From contig JADJRL010000003.1 in assembly GCA_016712225.1 (NCBI GenBank), forward strand, positions 3,361,501 to 3,425,500: a DNA stretch of 64,000 nucleotides, in the 5' to 3' direction. A model generated the notes under the pieces. The model ran no database searches, had not been told where the DNA came from, and saw only the letters and a program-made list of their open reading frames with translations. The position numbers were made by a program, and so were the translations under genes. Below are positions 51,028-60,968 of the stretch, piece by piece. Position 1 is the first letter of the stretch. Every line of letters begins with the position of its first letter. The stretch comes from Candidatus Defluviibacterium haderslevense (GTDB lineage: Bacteria > Bacteroidota > Bacteroidia > Chitinophagales > Saprospiraceae).

Positions 51028-53964
51028 ATGAAAAATAATTCCTATTATTCCATATTATGGTCTCTCATTAGCTTTATTATTTGTTTTTTATTTAATGTAT
51101 TAAGTATTAATTCACAGTCACTTAAATACAGACAAGGACAGTTTATTATTCAAGCAGACCATAGCAGCAACCTAGAATCTATATTCCAAAATGGTCTTAG
51201 ATCCCGAGGGCGCAATGTCCAAGTTCATCTAAATAAAATGTTATCAAAAGATTGGAATATAGCCCTGATCGATTTTGATTTTACAAAAATTAATGAATTC
51301 GAATTGTTGAATGAATTAAAGCAATTGCCAGGAATTCTTCAAGTGCAGGTAAATCATATCCTGCATTCCAGAAAACAACCGGATGACGATTTTTTTACCA
51401 ACCAATGGCATCATCTCAATGAAGGTCTGACTGGCGGTACCTTTAATGCAGATTTTGATTCAGATTTAGCTTGGGACTTAACTACAGGAGGACTAACTGA
51501 AGAAGGGGATACGATAGTGGTTTGTGTTATCGATGATGGGCTAGATATTCATCACCCGGATTTGCTTGATAATTTATGGCTAAATCGTGCTGAAATACCG
51601 AATAATAGCATAGATGATGATCTAAATGGATATATTGATGATTATTACGGATGGAACACTTATTTGAAAAATGATTCTTTCGCCTTGGGGATTCATGGCA
51701 CTCCGGTTTGTGGACTGATTGCGGCCCGAGGTAATAATTCTTTGGGAGTGACTGGTATCAATTGGCAAGTCAAATTAATGTTTGTCGCAGGTGGAGGAGA
51801 TGAAGCTAATGCTATCGAATCTTATCAATACCCCTGGATCGCCAGAAAAGCTTACAATGAATCAAAAGGCAAAGCAGGGGCATTTGTAGTGGCAACAAAT
51901 GCATCTTGGGGTTCTAATTATGGGCGACCTGAGGATGCTCCCATTTGGTGTGCGATTTATGATTCGTTAGGATCTGTAGGTATTTTAAATGCCGCAGCCA
52001 CAGCGAATTTAGATATAGATGTTGATGTCTTGGGTGACCTGCCTACTACTTGCGAAAGTGATTATTTAGTTGGTGTGACTAATCTCAATTGGTTTGATAT
52101 CAAAGATAGTCGGTCTGCCTTTGGCAATATTTCAATTGATCTGGGTGCATACGGTGAAAATGTATTTACTACTGCTCCAAACAATGCCTATAAAGCTTTT
52201 GCGGGAACTAGCGCCGCAGCGCCTCAGGTGGCTGGGGCCATTGGTTTACTCTATAGTTTACCATGCAATAATCTGGGGCAATTTAGATTTACAAATCCGA
52301 ATCAGGCTGCCCTTCAGGTAAAATCTTTATTATTGAATAATGTAAAACCTTTAGCAAGTCTAAAAAATAAAACGGTAAGCGGTGGAGCCTTAAATTTGTT
52401 TAATTCGTTGATGGGGATTCAGCCATTTCATGTAGAAGAAGATATCAATAGTATTAAGTTTTCCTTAGCCCAATTGGCTTCACAATATCCAGTTATCATC
52501 CAATACAGGGTTTTGGGTAATATGAATTGGATTGAACTTAGAATGAATAGTGGATTGGAATACCTTATTCAGGGATTAGAATCTTGTACCGAGTATGAAT
52601 TCAGAATTAAAGGATCTTGTGATCGCTTGAAAGAAGCATTTTCAAATCCAATAAAAATTAGAACTAAAGGTTGTTGTTTGGCTCCGAATAAAATAACACT
52701 GGTTGAATCATTATCTAATGAAGCAAGTTTCACAATGCAATTGGACCCATCTATTCAAAAAATAGGTTATTTAATTCGACCAAAATATTCCAACAAGTGG
52801 GATACTATTTATATTCCTACCATAAGCACACCAAGGATCAGAATTAGAGGATTGCAACCATGCAATCAGTATGACATTCAATTTTTTTCGATATGTAATG
52901 ATCGGATTACAGAATATTTTAAACTATTAAATGTAACAACTACGGGATGCGAACAATGTTCTTCTATGGGTTATTGTACGCGTAATAGACCTAATGCTGA
53001 GTTCGAATGGTTGGACCATATAGCCATAGATCAGCAATCATTTTTAAATGGAAATAATTCGGGTTACGGAAATTTTATTGGGACACCTTTTAGATGGCAA
53101 CTGGATAAGAATATCCAACATAGCATAATGATTACACCTGGTTATTTGGAAGATTCAAGCTTAGTTCATATGGTAGCTTGGATTGATTTTAATCAAAATG
53201 GAATATTTGAATCATCAGAAAATATTTTAAAACCCGGGTTAAAATCCAAGAAGGAAGAACTTTGTATTTTTACGATTCCGTCAAATGCTACATTAGGAAT
53301 TACACGAATGAGAATAATGGTTAAATATGCTGAGAATAATATTGAAGCTCCAACACCTTGTTTTCAATCACTTGAATTTGGTGAATATGAAGAGTATTGC
53401 GTCGATATTTCAGAAGATGAATGTCTTCCCATACTATCAGCAACTATAAAAAAAATATCGAATAACGAAGTTATGTTTGAAGTTGACCGAGGTCAATCTA
53501 TAAATGAATTGAGTTATCAATACCATCGGTTATATGATCCAATTTGGTTTTTTGGGACAACAAAAACAGCCTTCATTCAGTTGATGAATCTGGATAGTTG
53601 CACAGAATATGAATTGCGAATTCAAACAACGTGTCACCTGTTTAATCAGAAACCTTTGATCACTCAATTTAAGACTACAGGGGCTCATTGCATTGTAAAT
53701 ACTTCAGATTATGTGAATTTGGATATCAATGTATTTCCGAATCCTTGCTTCGATTTTTTTATCATACAATCTTTAAAACCCATTCACATTCAACAATTAC
53801 AAGTGTTCTCATTATCCGGAACCGAAATTCCCATCCAATATCATGGTTTAAATACTACAGATATTAGATGTGACTTCATTTCACAAGAGGTATCTGGAAT
53901 ATATTTTATGAAACTGACTCTTAAAGGGGGACAACAAATTATAAAAAAATTAATTGTAAATTAA
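51028..53964 (+). CDS. Secreted subtilisin-like serine protease with T9SS sorting domain
   Basis: ATG 51028 (MKNNSYYSILWSLISFIICFLF) gives 978 residues with a signal peptide; the frame is open from 50950. The S8 domain has a complete triad: VCVIDDGLDIHHPD (Asp near 169), HGTPVCGLIAARG (His near 223) and FAGTSAAAPQVAGA (Ser near 395), plus the oxyanion Asn in ATNASWGSNYG. After it come two or three fibronectin-III-like segments (SCTEYEFRIKGSC, PCNQYDIQFFSIC, SCTEYELRIQTTC) around a GEVED domain (AWIDFNQNGIFESSENIL, near 720). The C-terminus (DINVFPNPCFDFFII to KLIVN) is a T9SS sorting domain. A surface or released protease is expected. Confidence 0.93.
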   Translation: MKNNSYYSILWSLISFIICFLFNVLSINSQSLKYRQGQFIIQADHSSNLESIFQNGLRSRGRNVQVHLNKMLSKDWNIALIDFDFTKINEFELLNELKQLPGILQVQVNHILHSRKQPDDDFFTNQWHHLNEGLTGGTFNADFDSDLAWDLTTGGLTEEGDTIVVCVIDDGLDIHHPDLLDNLWLNRAEIPNNSIDDDLNGYIDDYYGWNTYLKNDSFALGIHGTPVCGLIAARGNNSLGVTGINWQVKLMFVAGGGDEANAIESYQYPWIARKAYNESKGKAGAFVVATNASWGSNYGRPEDAPIWCAIYDSLGSVGILNAAATANLDIDVDVLGDLPTTCESDYLVGVTNLNWFDIKDSRSAFGNISIDLGAYGENVFTTAPNNAYKAFAGTSAAAPQVAGAIGLLYSLPCNNLGQFRFTNPNQAALQVKSLLLNNVKPLASLKNKTVSGGALNLFNSLMGIQPFHVEEDINSIKFSLAQLASQYPVIIQYRVLGNMNWIELRMNSGLEYLIQGLESCTEYEFRIKGSCDRLKEAFSNPIKIRTKGCCLAPNKITLVESLSNEASFTMQLDPSIQKIGYLIRPKYSNKWDTIYIPTISTPRIRIRGLQPCNQYDIQFFSICNDRITEYFKLLNVTTTGCEQCSSMGYCTRNRPNAEFEWLDHIAIDQQSFLNGNNSGYGNFIGTPFRWQLDKNIQHSIMITPGYLEDSSLVHMVAWIDFNQNGIFESSENILKPGLKSKKEELCIFTIPSNATLGITRMRIMVKYAENNIEAPTPCFQSLEFGEYEEYCVDISEDECLPILSATIKKISNNEVMFEVDRGQSINELSYQYHRLYDPIWFFGTTKTAFIQLMNLDSCTEYELRIQTTCHLFNQKPLITQFKTTGAHCIVNTSDYVNLDINVFPNPCFDFFIIQSLKPIHIQQLQVFSLSGTEIPIQYHGLNTTDIRCDFISQEVSGIYFMKLTLKGGQQIIKKLIVN

Positions 53965-53979
53965 TTTTATACCTAATGA

Positions 53980-55242
53980 TTATTCATGTATTCGAATATT
54001 ATTGTTAATTGTTTTCACAGAAAGACTATCATTCAATGCTCCAGGATTCCAATTTTTAAAATCAGTAATGTTAAGTACCGGCTGACCTGCATCTGTCCAC
54101 GCCGACATCCAAATGGAACCTATAGCTAAAATACAAGATCTGAAACGCTCTTCAACCTGGTTATCTAGCTGAACATTATAAAGTTTGGCATAGTCATAAC
54201 ATGGTAATTTAGTAACCGCACCTAATCTTTGTTCATAGCAGTACTGCTGATCTTTAGGAACGGATTGACTAATCCGTTTTTCAATAGCAAGGACACTATC
54301 TACATGGGAATGACTTTTTTCTATGATTCTCCAAACATAATCGGAAATATTATCGATATATGTTGCTTGTCCAACAATAAAATCAAATTCGGTTTCAGCA
54401 AATAATTCCGGAATTCTACTTTCCCAAAAAGCATGAATACCATCTTGATTGGTGAGTTGACCATTGTAATTTTTTGTAGTGTGTAATGGTACATGAGCAT
54501 CGCCAATATAATGACCTATATCTGCGGATAGTTTTATTATTTTTGAAATATTTTTTTCTTTAAATGCATTGACAAGCCTTCGATATACTTGGGGAAGAGC
54601 ATAGGGGAGTATCCCATGTGGACTATATTTATCTATAATGTGTAAGTTATAATTTGATCTTGTAGGACTTGAGATAAAATCTGAAAAGAAATCTGTAGAA
54701 ACAATCCATTCAACCTCATCGTAAGTGGACATGGCGCACTTTTCCACCCACTTCAGCAATGATTTTTTTTCAATACCATTTGTAAAAACTGTAAAATGTT
54801 GTTTAAATTGTTCTGTATAATAAAAAGTGTCTTTTTGATTTTCTTTAATTTGTAAAGTGTCAAAAACCAAAAGTGTATCTTGGTCATTTACTAAATAATA
54901 TTGGGCTTCATTGACGATGGCTTCATTAAGGTTCCTTGGTAATTGTTTAATAGCGTCTTTGCCCCAATGATCCAAGTCTATATAATGCCTTATGGCTTCA
55001 CCTCGTATAGCATATCGCCTTTTGTCCGGGTCAACTGCATGTTCTGTAATAAATTCAATATGTTCTTTATAGAATTCGATCAATTGTTCAGGAAGTGTAA
55101 ATACAGCTAATTTATTTAACATCTTATGTGCATAAAAGCCCCAAACCATCGATGTGGGTTTTTCATGAGGTGTTGTAATAAATCCAAACATGGACACTGA
55201 TAACCATAAAAGCAGTAATCCGATTTTTAGATTTAATTTCAT
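53980..55242 (-). CDS. Zinc-dependent phospholipase C / S1-P1 nuclease-like protein
   Basis: This 420-residue protein has a signal peptide (LLLLWLSVSMFGF). It belongs to the zinc-dependent phospholipase C/S1-P1 nuclease fold by its spaced metal ligands: mature N-terminal WGFYAHKMLN, EAIRHYIDLDHWG, DIGHYIGDAHVPLHTTKNYNG and DGIHAFWESRIPEL. The W-H...H-D...H-x3-D...H-x3-E pattern of three zinc sites appears complete. It could cleave phospholipid or nucleic acid; the substrate is unresolved. It is 11 bp after the DUF4340 gene, so it is likely the last gene of the gld operon. Confidence 0.85.
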   Translation of the reverse strand: MKLNLKIGLLLLWLSVSMFGFITTPHEKPTSMVWGFYAHKMLNKLAVFTLPEQLIEFYKEHIEFITEHAVDPDKRRYAIRGEAIRHYIDLDHWGKDAIKQLPRNLNEAIVNEAQYYLVNDQDTLLVFDTLQIKENQKDTFYYTEQFKQHFTVFTNGIEKKSLLKWVEKCAMSTYDEVEWIVSTDFFSDFISSPTRSNYNLHIIDKYSPHGILPYALPQVYRRLVNAFKEKNISKIIKLSADIGHYIGDAHVPLHTTKNYNGQLTNQDGIHAFWESRIPELFAETEFDFIVGQATYIDNISDYVWRIIEKSHSHVDSVLAIEKRISQSVPKDQQYCYEQRLGAVTKLPCYDYAKLYNVQLDNQVEERFRSCILAIGSIWMSAWTDAGQPVLNITDFKNWNPGALNDSLSVKTINNNIRIHE

Positions 55243-55253
55243 GATTAAGAAAC

Positions 55254-56270
55254 TTAATTGGCCAGAAGCAACATTAATTCTTGTTGAGTTTTAAGAACTG
55301 ATGCTATCTGACTATGTTGCAATATTAGAAAATCGCCATCACTTCTGTTCGCAAAAAATCGAAAAAACTTTTTCTGATTTAGAAATTCAGGACTTAAATC
55401 AACGAGTTGGTCTACATTATCATTGATGGGATATAAGCTGACGATAAGAGAATCTTGTTTGTCTTTTTGTTTGATGCCAATTCGACAATAAGGTAGCATG
55501 GAACTTATCATTGAACGATTTTCATTTAAATTTTCAAATGCTTCAGTATTAACAGTTTCAAATAGCCCCACATAACTTTCAATTTTTTTAGATGAAATGG
55601 TTTTGATTTCTGTTAAGTTTGCAAACATCTGAAATTGTTTGCCGGTTTTTGAAATACGAAAAGAAGCTAAAGGGTCATGTGGAAATTGTACATCTATTCC
55701 TTCGATTTCAGAACTTGGAATTGCAAATAAGGATCGATCTCTCCAATCATCCAAAGGAATTTCATATCGATGTCTTATATTCGATGTTCCCCTGTTCATA
55801 TACATCGTGTAGGGTTGGCGAGCATTATCCATAAGAAAATATACCCCGGATTCATCATCATTAACACCCCCAATATAATAGGTTTTTAACGGGGTGTTGT
55901 TTGGTCCATAAATTTCTACCTTTAATCCAATAGTTGCCAGATCATTCATGATATAGGAATACGCTTCTTTTGGAGGAATCGATAAAATAGTCACATACTG
56001 AATGGCTTCTAATAGATTTTTTATTGGATTGGCAAATGCTTTGTATTTGCCATTCACAATCCATTGATTATTTATTTTTTCTAAAGTTATAGATTGGCTC
56101 TTTTTGGAGGTCATGAATATTTTATGCACCGATTCTATATCTTTTATTGCAAATGCTCTATCAGAAGTATCTATAGTTGATTTTGTGTTTTTATTTTGAA
56201 TAACAAAATAGCTGGCAGCACCTAATACCCCAAATAAGGCTACAAGTATTAATATTGATTTAGATTTCAT
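55254..56270 (-). CDS. DUF4340 protein associated with GldG
   Basis: This 338-residue protein has an N-terminal membrane anchor (ILILVALFGVLGAASYFVI) and a beta-rich domain fitting DUF4340. It contains the typical IVNGKYKAFANPIKNLLEAIQY, YYIGGVNDDESGVYFLM and the late DWRDRSLFAIPSSEIEGIDVQ. DUF4340 genes commonly follow GldG/ABC-2-type permease genes and probably encode an accessory periplasmic part of that transporter. It starts 2 bp after gldG ends. Confidence 0.85.
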   Translation of the reverse strand: MKSKSILILVALFGVLGAASYFVIQNKNTKSTIDTSDRAFAIKDIESVHKIFMTSKKSQSITLEKINNQWIVNGKYKAFANPIKNLLEAIQYVTILSIPPKEAYSYIMNDLATIGLKVEIYGPNNTPLKTYYIGGVNDDESGVYFLMDNARQPYTMYMNRGTSNIRHRYEIPLDDWRDRSLFAIPSSEIEGIDVQFPHDPLASFRISKTGKQFQMFANLTEIKTISSKKIESYVGLFETVNTEAFENLNENRSMISSMLPYCRIGIKQKDKQDSLIVSLYPINDNVDQLVDLSPEFLNQKKFFRFFANRSDGDFLILQHSQIASVLKTQQELMLLLAN

Positions 56271-56272
56271 AT

Positions 56273-57967
56273 TCAGGATTTAATAAATTTTTTCTTGCGC
56301 CAATAAAAGTTAATGGTACCAAATATGACAATTAAAATTATCGGTAAAACTATATTTATAGACTGCCAATACAATTTATCTTTTTCGGCTTTTACTTTGT
56401 CCAGCATACGTAATTTAAATTCTTTAGTTCGCGCTGTTAGTATGTTGTTTTGATTAATCATGAATTCAATGGAATTCAGTATAAAATCTTTATTGCCATT
56501 GAATGTGGCTTTTTCATATTTATTATAACCTATGGGTGCAAATTTTCCAGTTTCTTTATCATATAAATTTTTGATGACATCGCCATCTGCAACAACAAGC
56601 ATGGATGTTGGAGAACTAATTGTTTTAAAAGGAATGCCGATAGAAGATAGTATGTTATTCATGTCTTCATCAAGTCTGTTTTCAAATAAAGAACCGAACG
56701 TTCCTTCTAATAATATACCAATCGATAAATTGGGTCTGTTAAATTTATCTGGATCAGGTTTGTAACGCATCATTTCAAATCCCACCTTCATAGGCGAAGT
56801 TTGGTATCGGCTATATTGTGAAGATTGCAATAAAATGGTTTTCTTGATGTCCGTTTTTGTTTTTAGGGTATCAATTGTTGATGGAAATTCAAGACTTATT
56901 CTATCAATATTTGACACTATTGGATGATTGGAACGGGGGGCAATCAATGGGTGGTAATACCATGGAAATAATTCAATCTGGGGTTTGTCTCCAGTTCTTC
57001 CAATAACTTGCGGTATTCTGCTGCATTCTAAATCCAAAACGAGATTTGAATTTATCCGAATTCCATTTTTAAAAAAATAATCTGTTAGATTCAAATCTAA
57101 AGGTTCGGGAATAAATTCATTCCGGGTGCTTAAACTATCCAATGACATTTTTAATCCATCAACCAGCCAAATGATTTTTCCACCATTCATTACATATTGA
57201 TCCAGTACAAATTTATTTTTTTCGGTGAATGGAATAATAGGACGGGCAATAATTAGTAAATCTATTTCTGGTTTTATAATAAAGGTGCTATCCAGATTAA
57301 TCCAAGCTAAGTTATAGGATGAATTTAATAATGAAACTAAAGATTTGGTTTGTTCTCTTGCAAGTTCTCCATGACCTGTGGTGAATAAAATATTTTTTTT
57401 CTCCGGGTAATGTACTTTTTGGATGGCAGTTGCTAATTTGTATTCCAGTAAGCTTATGGAATTACTAAGATTGGATTCCTGATCTAAATCAGGGGCATTT
57501 TCTAATAGGTTCACAGAAATTTTACGGTCGCCCAATTTAACTATGGCATACGGATAGATCAATTGTTCTTTATTCTCGGAACCGGATCTAACCATAAGGT
57601 TAGTTGGAATTAGTCCCTCTTCACTATAGGATTTTCTACGGGCATTAATAACATCAACAGTACCTTCATTTGGATTTTCAAATTCATATTCAATGTAACC
57701 ATTTTCACTATTGAATTGATCCAATATTTCTTTGGTAGATTGTTGTAATCGTTTGAATCCGGATGGAAAATTTCCTTCTAATAATACTTGAATGTAAACA
57801 ACATTTTTTACATCTTTAATTAATTTTTTCGTGGGTTCCGTTAAGGTAAATCGCTTTTCTTCTGTAAAATCTAAATAGGTATTGAAATATTGAGATAGAA
57901 TATTGATAAATAATATTATGCCTAAAATCAATAGAATCTGTAAGAAACCTGGTATTCTTTTTTCCAT
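56273..57967 (-). CDS. gldG: Gliding ABC transporter substrate-binding-like subunit GldG
   Basis: From ATG 57967 (MEKRIPGFLQILLILGIILFINILS) it has 564 residues, starting 4 bp after gldF; a start at 57997 would overlap gldF by 26 bp. One N-terminal and one C-terminal membrane helix (LPIILIVIFGTINFYWRKKKFI) bracket a periplasmic ABC_transp_aux-like domain, with TGHGELAREQTKSLV, IDLLIIARPIIPFTEKNKFVLDQYVMNGGKIIWLVDG. This matches GldG. It works with GldF and GldA in an ABC transporter needed for gliding in Flavobacterium johnsoniae; what it moves is unknown. Confidence 0.9.
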   Translation of the reverse strand: MEKRIPGFLQILLILGIILFINILSQYFNTYLDFTEEKRFTLTEPTKKLIKDVKNVVYIQVLLEGNFPSGFKRLQQSTKEILDQFNSENGYIEYEFENPNEGTVDVINARRKSYSEEGLIPTNLMVRSGSENKEQLIYPYAIVKLGDRKISVNLLENAPDLDQESNLSNSISLLEYKLATAIQKVHYPEKKNILFTTGHGELAREQTKSLVSLLNSSYNLAWINLDSTFIIKPEIDLLIIARPIIPFTEKNKFVLDQYVMNGGKIIWLVDGLKMSLDSLSTRNEFIPEPLDLNLTDYFFKNGIRINSNLVLDLECSRIPQVIGRTGDKPQIELFPWYYHPLIAPRSNHPIVSNIDRISLEFPSTIDTLKTKTDIKKTILLQSSQYSRYQTSPMKVGFEMMRYKPDPDKFNRPNLSIGILLEGTFGSLFENRLDEDMNNILSSIGIPFKTISSPTSMLVVADGDVIKNLYDKETGKFAPIGYNKYEKATFNGNKDFILNSIEFMINQNNILTARTKEFKLRMLDKVKAEKDKLYWQSINIVLPIILIVIFGTINFYWRKKKFIKS

Positions 57968-57971
57968 GATG

Positions 57972-58703
57972 TTAAAAATTTCTTTCTTTAATGCCATGAA
58001 TGGTCAACCAAATAAAAAATCCAATGATGCTGAAAAAATAAATGAGATCCCTACTGTCGATCTTACCACGGTTGATTGAAGTGTAATGATCATCAATTCC
58101 AAACAGTTGTATTAAATCATCTGTAATGCCAAAAAAGATAGGAAGCTTACTAAAAAAATAAAATCCATAATAAAAAAAGAAACACAAACTTATGGAAATA
58201 AGAAAAGATACGACTTGGTTTCTGGATAGCGTAGAACTATATATTCCAATGGCAACGAAGGTAGCGGCTAAAAAAACCAATCCAATATAGGATCCAACAA
58301 CGGCTCCAGTATCTATATTCCCCGGGGGAGCTCCTAATTGATATACAGAATAAAAATAGATTAATGTAGGCAACAAAGCTATTATTGCTAAACTTAAATG
58401 TGCCAAATACTTCCCTAATACTAAATCAATTTCAGTAATGGGTTTGGTCAATAGAATCTCAAGTGTTCCGGTTTGTATTTCTTCTGCAAAAGAGCGCATA
58501 GTGATAGCAGGAATTAGGAATAAAAAAATTATAGGAGCCACAATAAATAATTGGTCAAGCGAAGCATAGTTAAAGTAAAGTATACTGTAATCTGGAAAAA
58601 CCCACATCATAAGTCCCATAAGTAGAATAAATATCGCAATAACGATATATCCGATAAGCGAACTGAAATATCCTGAAATTTCTTTTTTATAAATAGTCCA
58701 CAT
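57972..58703 (-). CDS. gldF: Gliding ABC transporter permease GldF
   Basis: This 243-residue ABC-2-type permease has six membrane helices. The start MWTIYKKEISGYFSSLIGYIVIAIFIL and the central ITMRSFAEEIQTGTLEILLTKPITEIDLVLGKYLA are the GldF/ABC-2 signatures. It is the membrane channel partner of GldA. It lies 47 bp after gldA and directly before gldG. Confidence 0.93.
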   Translation of the reverse strand: MWTIYKKEISGYFSSLIGYIVIAIFILLMGLMMWVFPDYSILYFNYASLDQLFIVAPIIFLFLIPAITMRSFAEEIQTGTLEILLTKPITEIDLVLGKYLAHLSLAIIALLPTLIYFYSVYQLGAPPGNIDTGAVVGSYIGLVFLAATFVAIGIYSSTLSRNQVVSFLISISLCFFFYYGFYFFSKLPIFFGITDDLIQLFGIDDHYTSINRGKIDSRDLIYFFSIIGFFIWLTIHGIKERNF

Positions 58704-58750
58704 GAAGTTTCTTTTTTTATTTTAAAAAACTATTTAGCTTTTTTAAATAA

Positions 58751-59659
58751 TTATTGTTTGGTTAAAACATTGAATACATCTTCAATGCTGTTTTTTGTTT
58801 TATTCATTTCGTAAATGACCCATCCATTTGCCACACTAGTTTGAAATAATAATTCGCGAAGATCTTTAGCTGAATCTGAGTAAATCGTAAATTGGTGTTT
58901 ACCCGATTGTTTTATAAATTGTACATAGGGTAGCGATTTTATAGTTGAAATAGGGATTTCTGTTGAAAATTCAATCGTAACCATTTGTCGATCTCCTAAT
59001 TTTTCTTGAAGGACTTCAATAGAATCATCAGCGACTAATTTGCCATTTTTAATAATTACAACACGGTCGCAAAGTGATTTTACTTCTTGCATTATATGTG
59101 TAGAAAAAATCAGTGTTTTCTCTTTTCCTATGTTCCGGATCAATGACCTGATTTCCACCAATTGATTCGGGTCTAGACCACTTGTTGGTTCATCTAGGAT
59201 CAATACTTCAGGATTATGTAAGAGGGCCTGACTTAATCCCACTCTTTGCCGATATCCTTTTGATACAGATCCAATGGTTTTATTTTGTTCAGGACCAAGG
59301 CCAGTGAGTTCTATTAAGTCATTAATTCTTTTCTGAACACCTTCAACTTTAGAAAGTCGTGCAAAACATTCTAAATATTCCCGGATATACATGTCTTTAT
59401 ATAATGGATTGTTTTCCGGTAAATATCCAATATGCTTTTTGACTTCTAAAGGGTGCGTCAATATATTATAACCACATATTTCTGCAGAGCCCGAACTTGG
59501 TTTTATATAACAACTCAACATTTTCATAGTTGTTGTTTTTCCGGCACCATTTGGTCCAAGAAAACCAAGTATTTCACCTTTATGAGCAGTGAAACTGAGT
59601 TCGTCAACAGCGTGTTGAGTTCCATAAATTTTGGTGATTTGATTTACGACTATGGACAT
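58751..59659 (-). CDS. gldA: Gliding ABC transporter ATPase GldA
   Basis: This 302-residue ABC ATPase has Walker A GPNGAGKTTTMKML (about 33-46), Q-loop region GYLPENNPLYKDM, signature SKGYRQRVGLSQAL, Walker B VLILDEPTSGLD and the switch histidine in IFSTHIMQEV. The C-terminal ~80 residues form the tail found in GldA. In F. johnsoniae, gldA lies apart from gldFG; here all three form one series, which supports the complex GldA-GldF-GldG. Confidence 0.93.
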   Translation of the reverse strand: MSIVVNQITKIYGTQHAVDELSFTAHKGEILGFLGPNGAGKTTTMKMLSCYIKPSSGSAEICGYNILTHPLEVKKHIGYLPENNPLYKDMYIREYLECFARLSKVEGVQKRINDLIELTGLGPEQNKTIGSVSKGYRQRVGLSQALLHNPEVLILDEPTSGLDPNQLVEIRSLIRNIGKEKTLIFSTHIMQEVKSLCDRVVIIKNGKLVADDSIEVLQEKLGDRQMVTIEFSTEIPISTIKSLPYVQFIKQSGKHQFTIYSDSAKDLRELLFQTSVANGWVIYEMNKTKNSIEDVFNVLTKQ

Positions 59660-59700
59660 AGCATTCAGTTCAATTTACAAAGGTAAAACGATTCAAATGA

Positions 59701-60429
59701 TTATTCGTGTTCAGTTTGGTATAGTAATTCTTTTAATCCGTCAAAATGCCAGGCTTTGGATAAGGAATATGGCCCAATTTGGTCACGAGACAATGATGAC
59801 AGGTATGCTCCACTCCCTAAGCGTTTGCCAAATTCATGAGCAATGGATCTGATGTAGGTTCCCTTACTGCATTGAACTTTAAATTGTATGATTGGAAACA
59901 AATCAGCATTGATATCTATGGAGTGGATGATAATGTTTCTGGGTTTAAGTTCCATTTGTTCTCCCTTTCGTGCTAATTTATAAGCACGTCTCCCATCTAC
60001 CTTGACAGCAGAATGTGTTGGCGGAATAAGTTCTTGTGGTCCTAAGAATGATAATCTGATGGATTCAATGAGCGATTGATCTATTAGGTCAATATTAAAT
60101 TCTTGATTTATTGGTGTTTCCCGATCAAAACTGGGGGTGGTTGCACCTAGCGTAAATGTACCTGAATAGGTTTTTTCAAAATCTTGAAAATCACTTATTT
60201 TTTTGGTCATTTTGCCTGTGCACAATATCAACAAACCTGTTGCTAAGGGATCAAGAGTTCCGGCATGACCAATTTTTGGTTTGATGTGGGTCCGAGTCTG
60301 AATGGCTCTGCGTAATTTATCTACTACGAAGAAAGACGTCCTTTCATAAGGCTTATCAACTAATATAACCGCGCCTTCATGAAAATCTATTTGATTTAAA
60401 TTTTCCAGAGTCAAAATGGGATAATTCAT
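59701..60429 (-). CDS. truB: tRNA pseudouridine-55 synthase TruB
   Basis: This 242-residue protein has the TruB catalytic segment KIGHAGTLDPLATGLLILCTG with the nucleophile Asp, preceded by VILVDKPYERTSFFVVDKLR. SYSGTF-like YSGTFTLGATTPSFD, PPTHSAVKVDGRRAYKLARKG and CSKGTYIRSIAHEFGKRLG follow. It makes pseudouridine 55 in the tRNA T-arm. gldA begins 41 bp downstream on the same strand. Confidence 0.95.
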   Translation of the reverse strand: MNYPILTLENLNQIDFHEGAVILVDKPYERTSFFVVDKLRRAIQTRTHIKPKIGHAGTLDPLATGLLILCTGKMTKKISDFQDFEKTYSGTFTLGATTPSFDRETPINQEFNIDLIDQSLIESIRLSFLGPQELIPPTHSAVKVDGRRAYKLARKGEQMELKPRNIIIHSIDINADLFPIIQFKVQCSKGTYIRSIAHEFGKRLGSGAYLSSLSRDQIGPYSLSKAWHFDGLKELLYQTEHE

Positions 60430-60634
60430 GATTTTTATGACGTCATTTTTTGAACCATGTTGAAGTATAATTAAGTGTTCAATGAATGACTTAGTTACAA
60501 GTTGTTTATTTAGTTAATTCTGAAATGAATTTATCTTATTTGTCTAAAACCTACTTAACCTAAAGTTAAGGCTCTATAAAGTACAAATTCGCTTAGTCCG
60601 GTCTTGAATTAAGATCAGATTAGCCCTTATTAAA
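60430..60634. other. 205-bp gap where uppP is expected
   Basis: In many Bacteroidota the order is ftsX, DUF3098, uppP, truB. Here DUF3098 and truB are separated by only 205 bp of AT-rich DNA with no ORF resembling undecaprenyl-diphosphate phosphatase. A small hairpin CTTAAC-ctaaa-GTTAAG is at 60554-60570. Confidence 0.5.
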
Positions 60635-60955
60635 TCAAACTTTAAAAATGGCGTAGATCTGAACAGCTAGTCCGGCCAATATACAAATTGGAGCTAATAC
60701 TAATCTTCTTGAGCTATATATGATACTCTCATCCCAAACATCTGGTGATGGCATCCATCCACCGGACATCAAAATGAGTCCTAATGCTATTAAACCTAAT
60801 CCTATAAAGACAAATTTGAATTGAGTCTTGCCATAGGTCACTTCTTTTATTGGATTATTTCTGGTAAAACTGCTTGATTCAGAGGGTTTTGGTCCGGTCT
60901 TAATATTGGTTGTCACTGGAGCAGTAGTTGTTTTTTTAGATTTTGCTTCTCCCAT
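60635..60955 (-). CDS. DUF3098 membrane protein
   Basis: This 106-residue protein has a basic, low-complexity start (MGEAKSKKTTTAPV) and then TYGKTQFKFVFIGLGLIALGLILMSGG, the diagnostic DUF3098 segment. SPDVWDESIIYSSRRLVLAPICILAGLAVQIYAIF follows, giving two helices. Role unknown. It lies 13 bp after ftsX, its usual neighbour. Confidence 0.92.
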   Translation of the reverse strand: MGEAKSKKTTTAPVTTNIKTGPKPSESSSFTRNNPIKEVTYGKTQFKFVFIGLGLIALGLILMSGGWMPSPDVWDESIIYSSRRLVLAPICILAGLAVQIYAIFKV

Positions 60956-60968
60956 TTTTTAATATGAT

